64,000 bases of DNA from Ephydatia muelleri (taxonomy: Eukaryota > Porifera > Demospongiae > Spongillida > Spongillidae). The DNA lies in NCBI GenBank assembly GCA_013339895.1, contig JABACO010000007.1, positions 3,696,215 through 3,760,214 of the forward strand, read 5' to 3'. The notes below the pieces were generated by a model, which saw only the letters and a program-made list of their open reading frames with translations, did no database searches and had not been told where the DNA came from. A program made the position numbers and the translations under genes. The stretch's first letter is position 1; every line of letters starts with the position of its first letter. Positions 1 to 10,994 of the stretch are shown here, in pieces.

Positions 1-340
1 TGCCTCAGGGGTGACGGAGAAGCAAGTTGGTCAAGAATGCAACTGTCCCTGCTCAGGAGGAACGTCGCCTCCCGCCTTCATCGGATCCGATTACTATTGC
101 GAGTCCGGAAATCCAACCGCAAATGTTATTTTCAATAAATTATTTTATGATGATCCTTTGTGGGATGGAAGGCAGTGCAGTGTGAACGAGGCGGGCTGTT
201 GTAATTAGCCAAATATGCCGTGGTTCTGCAAGACGCTTCCTACGGCCATTTCAGAAAATATTGAGGTTCGGATTTGTACGGACCAGAGCCTGCTCGATGA
301 AGACTTTGCACTGGAGTATTTTGTACTGTTCGTAAAGTAA
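1..340 (+). pseudogene. 3' end of a cysteine-rich extracellular domain gene, broken by TAG
   Basis: One reading frame runs from the window edge to a TAA at 338-340 and is interrupted only by a TAG at 206-208. Before the TAG it reads CNCPCSGG, then GSDYYCESGN, then DPLWDG and GCCN. After it come PWFCKTLP, IEVRICTDQ and DEDFALEYF. I recognise this Cys pattern (GSDYxCESG, PLWDG, CC, PWFCKxLP, IExRICxD) from the C-terminal domain of secreted or membrane proteins of marine invertebrates, but have no function for it. The TAG stands where a single C-to-T change from CAG would explain it, so this is either a young pseudogene or a readthrough stop. The upstream exons lie outside the window. Confidence 0.5.
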
Positions 341-1249
341 CTTTAAATGACAGTTCGTGCTGCTATGCTGCGTAGTTGCTTTGACTAATTTAGTGATAGT
401 TCGTAGCCATTTTAGTGTTTAGCATCAATTATTCGTAAAATTTAACGGTATATAAACTATATATATGTACCGCGCGAAGCAGGATCTTGCGCGATTCTAG
501 GATTGCATGCGCTGCGCAATCTAGGATTCCTTACATTGGCGCGCAACAAGCAAAATGAGAAGTTCGAGGAATTCTGCAAAGATACTTTTATGATGGTAAC
601 AACAAAGGAAGGCATAAAGATCTCTAGAGCAAAAGGAGTATCAGTCTGCTGAAGAAAAAAGGGTGCTCACAAAAACAAAAATGCCGACAAATTCTGAAGC
701 AATTGGCGCGATTATACGTGACTACCCTATCCTTGTCGCGTTTAGCGGTTCGTTATTCAGGCTCTGCTCTCCGCTTATATCGTTTATTTTCAGGCTCTGC
801 TCACACTTCTCGCCTTGGTTCATTTCTTTTCGGGCTCTGCTCTCCGCATTACTTTGATCAGAGGTTAGTAGACCGTATACGTTGAATTTGATTATAACAG
901 TTATAGTTTTCTTGTTTGTAACAACAAAGTTCTAAACTAATCTTGTGCCAAGAGTCCTGTCAGACGCGAGCAGCGTTTTGTATAACCCAAATCTTATTTT
1001 TGTACTTAATTGCTATAATAACATGGGCGTCGGAACCGGTCCGGCAGGCAGGCGGCCGCCGGACGAATATTCTCCTAAAATAAATATTAATTAACTGATA
1101 AGGGCATGACGCCCTTTCGCATGCATCTAATTATTTGCTGTTACGTCTGTCATTGTGCAAGCTACGAATGAAGTGTTAACTTGCAATGATAATGTACATG
1201 TATACCAACGTTGTGGGTTCTAAGTCGTTTCCCTTTCCAAAACGAACCA
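341..1249. other. non-coding stretch with inverted-repeat remnants
   Basis: No convincing gene. At 760-860 a phrase like GGCTCTGCTCTCCGC recurs three times; the complement of this phrase family appears at 6065-6110. ACATGGGCGTCGGA at 1021-1034 is exactly complementary to 5939-5952. The stretch therefore looks like one flank of an older element enclosing the 1250-5525 element. Confidence 0.4.
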
Positions 1250-1593
1250 CTTCCAATTTCACCGTGGAATTTCCAATTCCTGATATTTGAATCCAAAAGG
1301 TCTATTTCATTCAAATAAATCACATAAATCTTGTCGGATTTAAATTATCCATCCCTGTTCAATACACATGGAGCATTTTCAAGTATATAAAATTTAAAAT
1401 TCATTCAAAAGAAATGTCATGTGCTTATGATCGAGGTTCTAGTTTATGCATAAAATTATGTTATACATCAATAACACTTCAGAGTCAACAGTACAAAATT
1501 GCATACTACTACTTAAAATAATCAAAGAGGATAACATGTTTGAATAAACTTCATATCACATTCACAAATCGTACATAAATTCAACAGAATATC

Positions 1594-1920
1594 CTACATG
1601 AACTCAAAATTATCATAATTGCTCTTCAGTTTATCTATAATCGGTTTAGACAGTCTGTTGGACTTAGATAAAGATATGTTTCTTAGTACAATATTGATTC
1701 TGTGCACAAATATTGTTTGTTCCACAGATTTAACTAACCATGGAACCCATGTGCCAGTTATATGTTCCCACCCACCACTCCAGAGTGATAGAATCATCAT
1801 CGATAGCCAGAACTTTGGCAATTTGTGGCAGTTCCTCCTTGAATTCATCGAGGCCCAATGCCACAAAACTTCCTAGCTGAACATCAACATCACTATCATC
1901 CACTTCAGATTCTTTACTCT
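1594..1920 (-). pseudogene. terminal exon of an element-borne protein, one frameshift
   Basis: A predicted 3' splice site (ctatcacag) ends at 1921 and opens a frame containing GSFVALGLDE, then IAKVLAIDDDSITLEWWVG. The frame shifts by one base at about 1755 (TATAACTGGC) into GTWVPWLVKS, then SLSKSNRLSKP, and ends FEFM-stop. I remember this layout (a small beta-rich segment with W-(x)-G-T/S-Y-x-G-T-W followed by LTKxxRL) at the C-terminus of transposon-derived proteins of sponges and cnidarians, where it resembles a chromo- or BAH-like module. Function unproven. The frameshift suggests a dead copy. It lies inside the 1250-5525 inverted ends. Confidence 0.4.
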
Positions 1921-1964
1921 GTGATAGAAAAAGATCATGATGAGTGCTGTTTTTAAGGGTCAAA

Positions 1965-4900
1965 TGTTATTTGAAATTTCAAAATGGTCATTGAATAGTA
2001 AACTTATACAGTTGGCAGGATAAAGATAGATATTGCTGTGAATCAGAAAGGTAGTAGAATATATCTGACAGAAATCTACCTAGTACATTTTATGTGAACT
2101 GTCGTATGCTAAATGTTACAGTCACAGTAATTTCAAGCTTCATTCGAAGATTGGCTTTGTTAGCATAATTTGATCTAGACAATCTCAAGTAAGTTAGACA
2201 ACTTACAATTTGTATACAAGGCAAAAAATCCGGACTTGAAATTTCAAAACATTTAGCTGGGACTTGAATTGATATGATATTCAAGTTAAAAGTTTTGAAA
2301 TACTGTAGTTCTAGTAAGAACACATTTAGTTTTCCTTGGTTTGGTCAAAATTAAGGGCTACAGCTATTAATTACCATAGGCCATTTCGGATCCTAGTTTG
2401 AAATTTCAACACTAGAATTTGTTTTAAATCCCAGCTTAAAAATGGAAATAACACATTTTAATTCAGAGCATAACTTCATATCTGTACACACATAATTCTA
2501 TTTATGCCATTTGTAATTAGTGATTATTTCAATCCTCCAAGCCTTAAACTCAGATCCAAGCACTGAGATTTAAACTACAAGCCCATGTCATTAAAAAAAA
2601 AAGAACTTGAAATTTCAAGAATATGTAGTGTATCTATCTATAGTCATTAATCCTTCTAAATTTTAAACTTATCTGCAACAGACTTTATGCATGATTTCTA
2701 CAATGGTAAATGCTGTTATAACATACATTTTGAATATCAGTTAGACAACCTTTACCTATATAAAAAGTCCCAACTTGAAATTTCAATGTGTGACTTGCCT
2801 TATTTGTAATGAATTTCTCCATTTAGTTCAAATTTAGATATGTGGACATTGGGCTATCCTAGTTTGAAATTTCAAAATGTCTACACCAGGATAGTAAAAT
2901 TGATTACTCTGAACGAAGAGGTATTATTATTCTTGAAATGATTCCCTTCCTTTGAATGATGTGTTTGAATTTCAAGCTGGGAATTGATCAGAATTCTAGG
3001 CAAGGTATCCTTGAAATTTCAAGCTAGGAGGAATACACAATTTATACTTAGTCTATTTTTCATTCAAAGGAAATTACTTGAAATTTCAAGTTAAGTTACA
3101 ATGAGTTTTGAATTAATAGCAAATTATGACTATAAATAAGACAAATATATCATTACCACTTGTAGTCAAGATGTCAATTTCATTTCAATATAACATACTA
3201 GAAATGTATAATTCACAATTTATAATATTTTTCATTCAAAGGAAATAACTTGAAATTTCAAGAATATCTATGCCTAAATTTTATAAACTCTGGCCAGATA
3301 CTCTTGAAATTTCAAGTTAAGTTTTGAATTAATAGCAAATAATGACTGTAAATAAGACAAATATATAATTACCACTTGTAGTCTAGATGTCAATTTCATT
3401 TCAATATAACAAGTACTATAGTAAATGTATAATTCACAATTTATAATGTTTTTCATTCAAAGGAAATAACTTGAAATTTCAAGAATATCTATGCCTAAAT
3501 TTTATAAACTCTGGCCAGATATTCTTTAAATTTCAAGTTATGTTCAATGATTTTTGAATTAATAGCAAATAATGACTATAAATAAGACAAATATATCATT
3601 ACCACTTGTAGTCTAGATGTCAATTTCATTTCAATATAAGATACTAGTAAATTCACAATTTATACTATTTTTCATTCAAAGGAAATAACATGAATATAAC
3701 ATACTAGTAATGTATAATACTCAATTCATAATATTTTTCATTCAAAGGAAATAACTTGAAATTTCAAGAATATCTATGCCTAAATTTTATAAACTCTGGC
3801 CAGATAAATTTCAAGTTAAGTTCAATGTTTTTTTAATTGATAGCAAATAATGACTATAAATATATCATTACCACTTGTAGTCTAGATGTCGATTTCATTT
3901 CAATATAAGATACTAGTAAATTCACAATTTATACTATTTTTCATTCAAAGGAAATGACTTGAAATTTCAAGAATATCTATCCTTAAATTTTATAAACTTT
4001 GTGGCCAGATATTCTTGAAATTTCAAGTTAAGTTACAATGATTTTTGAATGAATAGCAAATAATGACTATAAACATATCATTACCACTTGTAGCCTAGAT
4101 GCCAATTTCATTTCAATATAAGATACTAGTAAATTCACAATTTATAATAATTTTCATATCTGTAATAATAATATCATTAGTATAACTTTTAGTATTCTAG
4201 TAGTTAAAGTGTATGCATGTTTCTTATTAATACCTAGTACTTATAGTTTTGAAATTTCAAGTTTGTTTTGCTTTGGATTGAAAGGATTTCCTTCCTTAGA
4301 ATGAAAAGGTAACATCATTCTTGAAATAATTTCCTTTCTTTGAATGAAATGTTTGAATATCAAGCTGAGAATTGAGCTGAATTCTAGTCAAACTAGGAGG
4401 ATATCAATTTTAATTTCCGGATTTGGACTAAAGAAAAGTTATCGTATTTTAATGAATACCAACTAATATGGTCTTGAAACCATCAAAATCATTGAAGATC
4501 ATTTGTTAGTAATATCACATATTTTTCAAGAAGGGATTTCTTTTTTTAGATGAAAATATATGAACATTTTAAGCTGGAGTTTGATCTGTGCACAAATATC
4601 ATTAAAAATCACAAGTTAGGCAAATTTTTAACAGGCCACATATACCAGTTGTAATTGCAATGCATCTGGAAATAGCACATTAACTGAAATATGAATTTGA
4701 AATTTCTATGTCCCCCTTTACAAAATAACTATTTAAAAAGTATTAAGTAACGTTACTATGGCATATATCTTTTGCTCCAACATTATTTTGAGTATGTATA
4801 CAAAATAAAATCACATACCTTATGAACATCTTCAAGTTTTTTCTTTTTTCATTGGTGTTTGCTTTTTTCTTTCTATGGCCAACATAGGCCTGATAATTAA

Positions 4901-5170
4901 TACTAAAGTTTTGTTATTTTAAAAGCGTGTTCTTACAATTTTTATTATAAACTTACTTCTGGATTATCAATACATTTACATGAAATTAGTAGTCAGATGG
5001 GAAACTTTCATTATCCTTGAAATTTCAAAGCATTTTATTGCATGAATATCACAGCATTTCACAGTACTATGTTGTATGAATAACCTGTACATATCTATTC
5101 TAGAAATGTATTTGCTTGACATCGAGTAGTAGTCACTTGAATTATTCTTGAAATTTCAATGCATCTAAGT
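1965..5170. repeat. dispersed array of GAAATTTC / CTTGAAATTTCAAG palindromes
   Basis: The 8-bp palindrome GAAATTTC recurs throughout this AT-rich interval. It is often extended to the perfect 14-bp palindrome CTTGAAATTTCAAG (for example near 2608, 3010, 3077, 3249, 3303, 3470, 3959 and 4013) and appears in shorter form near 1970, 2235, 2400, 2775, 2865, 4250, 5020 and 5150. Copies between 3055 and 4150 belong to a longer tandem unit; the others are spread irregularly, so tandem duplication alone does not account for them. Confidence 0.75.
3055..4150. repeat. tandem repeat, about 170-230 bp units, roughly 6 copies
   Basis: A unit beginning TTTTTCATTCAAAGGAAAT and continuing with TTGAAATTTCAAGAATATC, CTCTGGCCAGATA, GACTATAAATAAGACAAATA and ACCACTTGTAGTCTAGATG recurs near 3056, 3228, 3450, 3668, 3725 and 3937. 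Copies differ by short deletions. No coding potential. Confidence 0.75.
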
Positions 5171-5992
5171 GCCCATTCAGGAAACTATTTCAAAGCATTT
5201 TATTCCTCATACAGGTGACTCTAATTCAAAACATTTTATCCTCTTTCAGGTGGATTTCAAAGCATGGCAATTGCTTTTGTAGTTCAGCATGATTAATATA
5301 TTATCCTTCGGCATTTCAAGATTGGATCCAGGAAACAAGGAAGTTTTATTCTGTAATCAATGATGACCAAACTACATGTCTGTTCTTTTTGTTGAGATTT
5401 GTCAAATACACTTATACACTTATAATATGGATTAGAAAGTAACTATGGAGACACCAACCTTGAACAAAACCTACACCTATTTCACAAAATGTTCAAAATG
5501 GGAAATTCCACGGTGAAATTGGAAGAGGTTAACGTTCGTTTGGATCGAAGGGTGAAACGCGCTCGTTTAGAGCAGAAGTGGTGTGAAAGTACAGCTAATC
5601 ATAGATGTTATGCAGAGGAGTTTGTTTCGAGGTAATGAACACCGCCTAAGCCAGTTTGGTCATTTTATGCATATGTATATGCATATGTTTGAAGCATTTC
5701 AAATGTGCCAATCGTAATTTCGAATTCATGAGCATGATTTTTGGGCGGCGAACTGCAGTGAAATTCCTTATGGTTTAGGACATTAATAATGCATAATGTG
5801 CAACGCTTCTGGGGTGGAGCCACAGACCCCGATAGGGGAGCTTGCAGCGCTCCCCAATACCCCCTTGCTGGGCGGGCACCCCCTCCCGCACCCACCCCTT
5901 CATTATTTATTGATTTGCAGGACCAATGTTTTGTACCTTCCGACGCCCATGTATAACACAACTGCCGATGCAGTTGTGGTATAGCTGTAATT

Positions 5993-6050
5993 TCGTACTC
6001 AGACCCAACTGACGTAAGTATTATAGAACGTATGTTGGGTCTGGGTACGA
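5993..6050. repeat. short hairpin MITE
   Basis: TCGTACTCAGACCCAAC at 5993-6009 is complementary to GTTGGGTCTGGGTACGA at 6034-6050 with one mismatch. The same arm (GTCTCGTACCCAGACCC) forms the ends of 57832-57938, so this is a dispersed hairpin family. Confidence 0.6.
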
Positions 6051-6209
6051 GACTAGGTCAAAGCAGAGCCCGAAAATAAACGGGGTTGCTAAAAGGCAAC
6101 GGTATTGAAAGAGCCTGAACTTGGCGAATAGAGTGCGATACGGGGAATCGCAACAAAAGAGTACTACTCAATATACCGATAAGGTCACCCAAGGTTATGT
6201 CGTACACAT

Positions 6210-6292
6210 AGTTGGGCGTAGCCCGACCATCGCGTTTTGGCGGTCGGGCTACGCCCAACCTTCGCGTTTTGGCGGTCGGGCTACACCCAACT
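6210..6292. repeat. GTCGGGC hairpin repeat
   Basis: GTTGGGCGTAGCCCGACC (6211-6228) is followed by its reverse complement GGTCGGGCTACGCCCAAC and then by a second slightly changed copy ending 6292. The block could fold in two alternative ways. A small related stem is at 18150-18175. Confidence 0.6.
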
Positions 6293-7224
6293 ATCGTACA
6301 CGTACATGTAGCTACCTACTGTCACCATTGATATTATGCTTTACTGTGCGATTTGTGACGATGATCTATAATGCACTAAGGGGATCACGTGGTACCTTGT
6401 GTATATGTGTATCTGACAGGGCCGGACGAGAGTTAGGAGGGAGTGGGGGGGGGGGGGGGGGCGCAAAGGACAGAGGGGGGTGGGTGTGGGAGGGGACACG
6501 CCCCCTCTCGCTCCAGCCAACACTATTAGTTTCAAGAATGTGTGCATGCACATACTGTATCTGCATGATAACAATATTCTGTGATCAGATATTGTTATAT
6601 CAAGGCATACATGATGAAGGATGACGTCGTTATTTTTGTGGCTAGATGCTTCATTACACCATCTTACTAATCATACTACTAACTCAAATGGTGTGAAAGA
6701 AGCGTGCTTCAACTTTTCCTTCATCTCATGCTCAGGAGAACATAGAATTGTGCAGTAGGCAAAATACTTAGCAGCAGTGTCTGTGACACGAATATCAAGC
6801 AACACTCCAGCTATGGCTGCCACACACCTTTCACATTGCAATGTCAGTAATCAAAGCAGATTGTCCACTGGTATCATCGGCTTCTTTCACAACCAGTTGT
6901 CTGTTCACTTCATTGTATGCAATGAAGGTCTAATAATAGTATCACATAATAATGTCTAGTTCATTGTACAATGTTCTAACCAATTTTCTAAAGTCAAGTT
7001 GTCTGAGGTATGCATGCATACAGTGTATGTGGAAGGCACAACTAGAGGATTGCTACTTTGGCAATCTGGTTAGAGGTTGTAGAGGGAACTAAACGTTACC
7101 TATTTTAGCCCGAGCTGAACATGTATTTAAAAAACATGCTGTTGGTTTCTGTTTTGGTGCGCAGTAACAAAATGGCATTTATCTAAATTTCTGTATGTAC
7201 CTCAGAGTGACATGCAGGACTATA
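6293..7224. other. intergenic, G-tract and decayed coding remnant
   Basis: A run of G lies at about 6446-6462. On the minus strand, roughly 6690-6850, an open stretch reads CVAAIAGVLLDIRV, then AAKYFAYCTILCSPEHE and ASFTPFE before a stop, and an adjacent frame adds VVKEADDTSGQSAL. It looks like decayed coding sequence, but I do not recognise the protein. Nothing else is supported here. Confidence 0.3.
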
Positions 7225-7640
7225 GACTTTAATGCCTCACCCCAAGGTCCAGTATTAATACTGAATAGGTTTGCACATTTTTGTTCATTGAGAGGTGACA
7301 TGTTGACTTAGCACATGGATATGTCAGCAATCAGAATTTTGTGTTGGATTAGTGCTAAACTGTGCAGTACTGAGTGTCTGGAGTCGGACTCAGCTAGATA
7401 CAGTTTACAGTTTGATTTGCACTTGATTTGTATGATGCAGGTACAGAGCACTTGCAAATCTGGCATCCAAAGGGTTACGAGTCACCAGCTAAGGCAATTA
7501 GACAGAACTTCTCTCCTAGTAACTCACAACATCCTCCAAATACCTCAGATGGTAAAATAAATTTGGATCCATAATAAGACTTGTCATGCCCTACCTCACA
7601 ATTAAATTCATTGGTGTGTCAGCTTTGAACATCACCAGCC
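7225..7640. repeat. interspersed repeat, copy of a family also at 45.5-46.6 and 52.0-52.9 kb
   Basis: Shared phrases include GAGAGGTGACATGTTGACTTA, CTGAGTGTCTGGAGTCGGACTC, CATGATGCAGGTACAGAGCACTTGC-like text, AACTCACAACATCCTCCAAAT and CAATTAAATTCATTGG. Matching text occurs at about 45530-45620, 45820-46130, 46490-46640, 52080-52390 and 52760-52910. Open frames in it are short and not conserved, so I treat it as a non-coding repeat. Confidence 0.6.
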
Positions 7641-8156
7641 AAGGTATTCTCCCTGTACTCTCTAAATGCCTCAGCTGATAATCAATCGTCTTCCTCCCGC
7701 ATGCCACAATTCTAACTTCAATATGTAGTTACGTTAACAAGCATATGGTGATCGAGCATCCTTGTTATGGCAACGAAATATGCTAATTAACACGATGTTC
7801 AAAACAACAAAATGACAACAAATAGAACCTTATAGGTCATTCATTTCTGATGGGGCAAATGTTGAAAATTGGCACGTGCACTTCCTTTTTCTCCATTCAA
7901 AATTGTGTTCCATCCACTGAGTTCAGACCCTTCAGTGTCGTGAAAGAAGAGCCTCTGGTAGCATGAATACACCGCAAGGCGAGATAGAAACACAGTCGTT
8001 GTCCAACGCGAAAGAGCTATAATCAGAGCTATACATCGGCCGGTCCGTACAGGATACACGGCTGTATATGTTTTTAAAACACTTGAGAACACGCAGCGTA
8101 GTGTAAACATTCATTCGCCGTGAACCATCTCATTTCTGAACAGCGAATTAATGTTT
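7641..8156. other. no gene recognised
   Basis: Open frames on the minus strand at 7841-8114 overlap each other, and none carries a motif I can name. Possibly the decayed continuation of the adjacent LINE-like fragment. Confidence 0.3.
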
Positions 8157-8432
8157 GCGTGTTTTCAAGAGGTGTGTTCCACTTCACGGATACGTTGGTC
8201 TTACCCCCCTTTTTCTCATTTCCATGGCTACGGTAGCATGCAGATAAAAGGGTCTTTTGATTCGAGGGGGCGTAAGGATTAAAACCTTTACATCAAAAAA
8301 TGCCCGTTCAAATCGACTCCCCCAAAAGCCATCTGCTGCACTATCAAATCGTGCATCATCCTGGATATTCGCTGAGAGTCCACTCATGACTTCGCCTGTC
8401 ATGGGTTGTACAGTCGATGATTCGTGGAACAT
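8157..8432 (-). pseudogene. fragment of a non-LTR retrotransposon-type ORF
   Basis: The minus strand reads VQPMTGEVMSGLSANIQDD, then ARFDSAADGFWGSRFERAFF and DVKV. After a frame change at about 8265 it continues CYRSHGNEKK, and after another change QRIREVEHTS. The order LQPLTGE, ARLDIAANGFWG, ERTFFDVRVFNP, CYR and RVREVEH is one I know from the C-terminal part of ORFs linked to retrotransposons in corals and sponges. Two frameshifts and loss of both ends mark it as a dead fragment. Confidence 0.5.
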
Positions 8433-8739
8433 GCTTCTTTAATTTACTCCACTCATTCTCTCTTGCACTGCTGGCCTTGGGCCTCAAACCACAACAAGCT
8501 ATAAGCGCCTATAGCCTCTCTGCTCTCTGTCAAATGGAATCAGGCCTATAGCTAAACCATCATGTGGTGAGATGCCGTCTTGCCTTCTCTCTTGCTGCAA
8601 AGCTCAGTTATGTGCATTCGAGGGGCATGCTCTCACCTTGGCCATTTTATGTCCACTACACAACCTCCTCTTGACCTGGTGTCAAGGGAAGCCCTTCTAC
8701 TTATGTTTCCTTTAGTTTCTACGTGAATTTATCGTTGTT
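8433..8739. other. no gene seen
   Basis: Plain intergenic sequence downstream of the minus-strand receptor gene; no repeat or motif recognised. Confidence 0.4.
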
Positions 8740-8905
8740 TAATATTATTAGAAAAAAAATTGGTATTAAACAAAAACAAAAAGAAATGCCGACACTACAT
8801 GGTTTCAGATGAATGGCGTTGTACATGTATTTTGACTGCTACTGTAAACATGTACATGTACGTATAATTTTCTGTGCTTGTCCCTCTGCATGGAGATTGT
8901 ACGCG
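8740..8905. repeat. 3' flank of receptor gene, duplicated inverted at 16478-16625
   Basis: AAATGCCGACA, TACATGTATTTTG, TAAACATGTACATGTAC and CTGTGCTTGTCCCTCTGC appear here, and in reverse complement and the same order, at 16478-16625. An old inverted duplication of the receptor 3' flank is the simplest reading; the foldback/N-RAG nest lies at its edge. Confidence 0.6.
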
Positions 8906-9044
8906 GATTCAGTCTCCAGTGCAGAGGTGTATTTGTGAGTACATCGTGCCGACCCTCAGTCTATCCCATCATATCATAACACCGGCATGAACAAATCAGG
9001 AACATTTACAAATACAAAATCAGAATAAGCTATACTGTACATCC

Positions 9045-10007
9045 TCACACGCTAGCTGGTGGTAATGGGAAGCGAGTTGCATGCGATCCAGTTGCCAAGT
9101 GCTGTGTAAACAAAAGGTGAGAGTCTGAAACGTTTGGTTTGATAGGTTTGCGTTTCCTGCCACATATCCGAGCCACTGAGATGTGGATTATAACAGTTGC
9201 ACCCGAAGCCATACTCCAGAGAGAAGAAGTAACACCAGGCCCGGATATCAGCATTCCTTCATTTGGCGTTGAATGTTGCGTTGTATTAATATGAAATATG
9301 AGTATCGGTATCTCAAAGATTAAGAACAATATTGGGAAAGTGGCCAGTGGAAGGAGCTGCTTCACAGCCTTCCAAAACTGGTCGCCATCGGTGATTGGTT
9401 CGTATTTGGATCTCCGAAGCACTTGACTGGCCAGTTTTATCACCATGACAACCATGGCTGTGGAAGCGGCTATTAGCATAAGCATTGCGGGACCATCCCA
9501 GAGGGCAAGCCTCTCACTGAATGCAACGCTTGTGTTGGCATATATGTAGCATACGACTCCATCAGAGTTCAATCCATAAGCATGGGTTACCAGAGGTACA
9601 ATAGCTATCAACGCTGGTACGAGTAGCGAGGTTACAACGTACAACACTTCAAGCTTCTTTAGATTCTTGTGGAGTACCGCAAAACAGAAGAGGTGAAAGG
9701 TCACCCACATCGTGAAGAGTAGCTTTGTCCATTCTGTGTACGTCAACAGCAATCCAATAGCAGTACATACGCGACCATAGATGATAGGTGATTCGTCATA
9801 GTTGATGAACACCACCTCCATAACGACTACCGATGCCAACACCAGTGCAGACAGTACCTGATAAAGAGCCAGTCGGTAGACAATCGTTTTATACAGGTTT
9901 AAACGGAGCACCAAGATGACTGCCAGTAGGCACACGACAACAGAGACACCATTGGCCACTGCGAAAATGGCATGATTTAGAATGTTTGTTGCGCTGGAAT
10001 TAACCAT
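9045..10007 (-). CDS. seven-transmembrane receptor, copy 1 (intact)
   Basis: The 320-residue single-exon protein starts at MVNSSATN, the start shared by its paralogues; the open frame continues 36 codons upstream without a good ATG. Seven hydrophobic segments lie at about 14-37, 43-68, 82-111, 119-143, 166-193, 217-240 and 253-279. C81 at the top of TM3 and C153 in the second outer loop could form the usual GPCR disulfide. N3-S-S and N158-T-S are possible glycosylation sites. The third inner loop carries RRSKYEPITDGD, and the basic tail starts RICGRKRK and ends LPPASV. There is no DRY or NPxxY, so I cannot assign a GPCR class; a sponge-specific or cAMP-receptor-like group is a guess. The 200 bp upstream are conserved in the copies at 23352 and 32433 and probably hold the promoter. 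Confidence 0.8.
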   Translation of the reverse strand: MVNSSATNILNHAIFAVANGVSVVVCLLAVILVLRLNLYKTIVYRLALYQVLSALVLASVVVMEVVFINYDESPIIYGRVCTAIGLLLTYTEWTKLLFTMWVTFHLFCFAVLHKNLKKLEVLYVVTSLLVPALIAIVPLVTHAYGLNSDGVVCYIYANTSVAFSERLALWDGPAMLMLIAASTAMVVMVIKLASQVLRRSKYEPITDGDQFWKAVKQLLPLATFPILFLIFEIPILIFHINTTQHSTPNEGMLISGPGVTSSLWSMASGATVIIHISVARICGRKRKPIKPNVSDSHLLFTQHLATGSHATRFPLPPASV

Positions 10008-10206
10008 TTCTTTGACTAGCTCATTGCATGGAACACGATCAGCACAAGAAGGAACAGGGATAGACGAGCGGCCAGTGGTGTAACTAAACTGTACGGGGGA
10101 GTATACGCCTGTCAATATAACGATCTAAAAATCATTACAGCCGACTACAGAAGGGTATCACCGTATCCCGGGTTTCAAATAGGTCTTGCTATGTCTAATC
10201 TAATCT
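10008..10206 (-). promoter_or_regulatory. conserved 5' flank of receptor genes
   Basis: The segment matches 23352-23560 and 32433-32645 nearly base for base: GACTAGCTCATTGC, then AAACTGTACGGGGGAGTATACG, then TTTCAAATAGGTCTTGCTATG. The copies keep few open frames in common, so the conservation probably reflects recent duplication, with 5' UTR or promoter content. No core promoter element can be named. Confidence 0.45.
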
Positions 10207-10218
10207 ATATACAGTTAC

Positions 10219-10892
10219 TGGGGTGTGTAACCGGTTTTCAGGTTATTCGGGTTATTCGGATATAAAAACCTATCCGTTCGAATAGCAACTTATCATTACT
10301 CGATCAGTGAATTTTATCTATTCGAAATAACTGGTTTATGTTTCTCCATTCGGAGGTACTTAGGTATTCGTCGCCAGCATCGACAATACGCCCATTATTC
10401 GAATACCTTTTTATACCGATATCCGGATATGATTTTCAATTGAGTATGATCAGAGCTATATATATAACTACGTCACTGTTGTTTTTACTATTTATACATA
10501 CAGAAGCAATCAATAATTGAGTAAATAGATAGTAATATAATACAAAATATTTAATGTGCATCAATTGGGGATACAAAATATACAGCTCAATGCTGTTATC
10601 GTCGTCTTCAAGTAAGTAACTAAGTTCATTAGTATATGCCACGAGTTGTGGTTATATGTAGTAGCAATAAATTTATGTACCAGTACTAGTATTGCATTGT
10701 TTTATTGTACAGTGGTACGAAGTGAACATATCTGAGTATTGCGCTAGCGAGTGAAATAGAATGACAGACTTCTCACCCACTTCAAGTAAGTATGCGCGCT
10801 CTGTTTGAGTATGTGGAGAAATTAGAGAGCATTACGCAATCGTACTAATGGGAAATTTCATATGCATTTAGCGAGAACGGGAATGGGTCATT
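10219..10892 (+). mobile_element. truncated hAT-like element (TAGGGTGTGTAACC family)
   Basis: It starts TGGGGTGTGTAACCGG and matches, in reverse complement, the right half of the complete element at 30906-32011, up to TTAGCGAGAACG at about 10890. The other end is lost; unrelated DNA follows. No coding sequence. Confidence 0.65.
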
Positions 10893-10994
10893 TCACAGGA
10901 AACAGGGCCACCCTTAAACCATCACCTTCTCATATCCTTGTTCAACTTTCCATATACATTCTCCCTTTCAAACTACACTTAATTGCTGTATATA

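Larger units (their letters stand above)
1250..5525. mobile_element. putative 4.3-kb DNA element with 25-bp perfect inverted ends
   Basis: Positions 1250-1274 and 5501-5525 are perfect reverse complements over 25 bp, and weaker complementarity continues outward (CCAAAACGAAC against CCAAACGAAC). Inside are one short exon-like coding piece on the minus strand near the left end and about 3 kb of AT-rich DNA full of the GAAATTTC motif. No transposase core is visible, so the superfamily is unknown. A pair of flanking segments from an older insertion is the main alternative. Confidence 0.45.

Noticed and set aside
663-885. Two overlapping 60-64-codon frames
   Set aside because: Made of a thrice-repeated GGCTCTGCT phrase; no protein motif.
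3055-4150. CRISPR-like array of palindromic repeats
   Set aside because: Repeats and intervals are irregular, the spacers are themselves repeated, there are no cas genes, and the genome is eukaryotic.
10008-10115. 36-codon N-terminal extension of receptor copy 1
   Set aside because: No ATG in the extension, and the frame is not kept in the conserved flanks of the other copies; MVNSS is the shared start.
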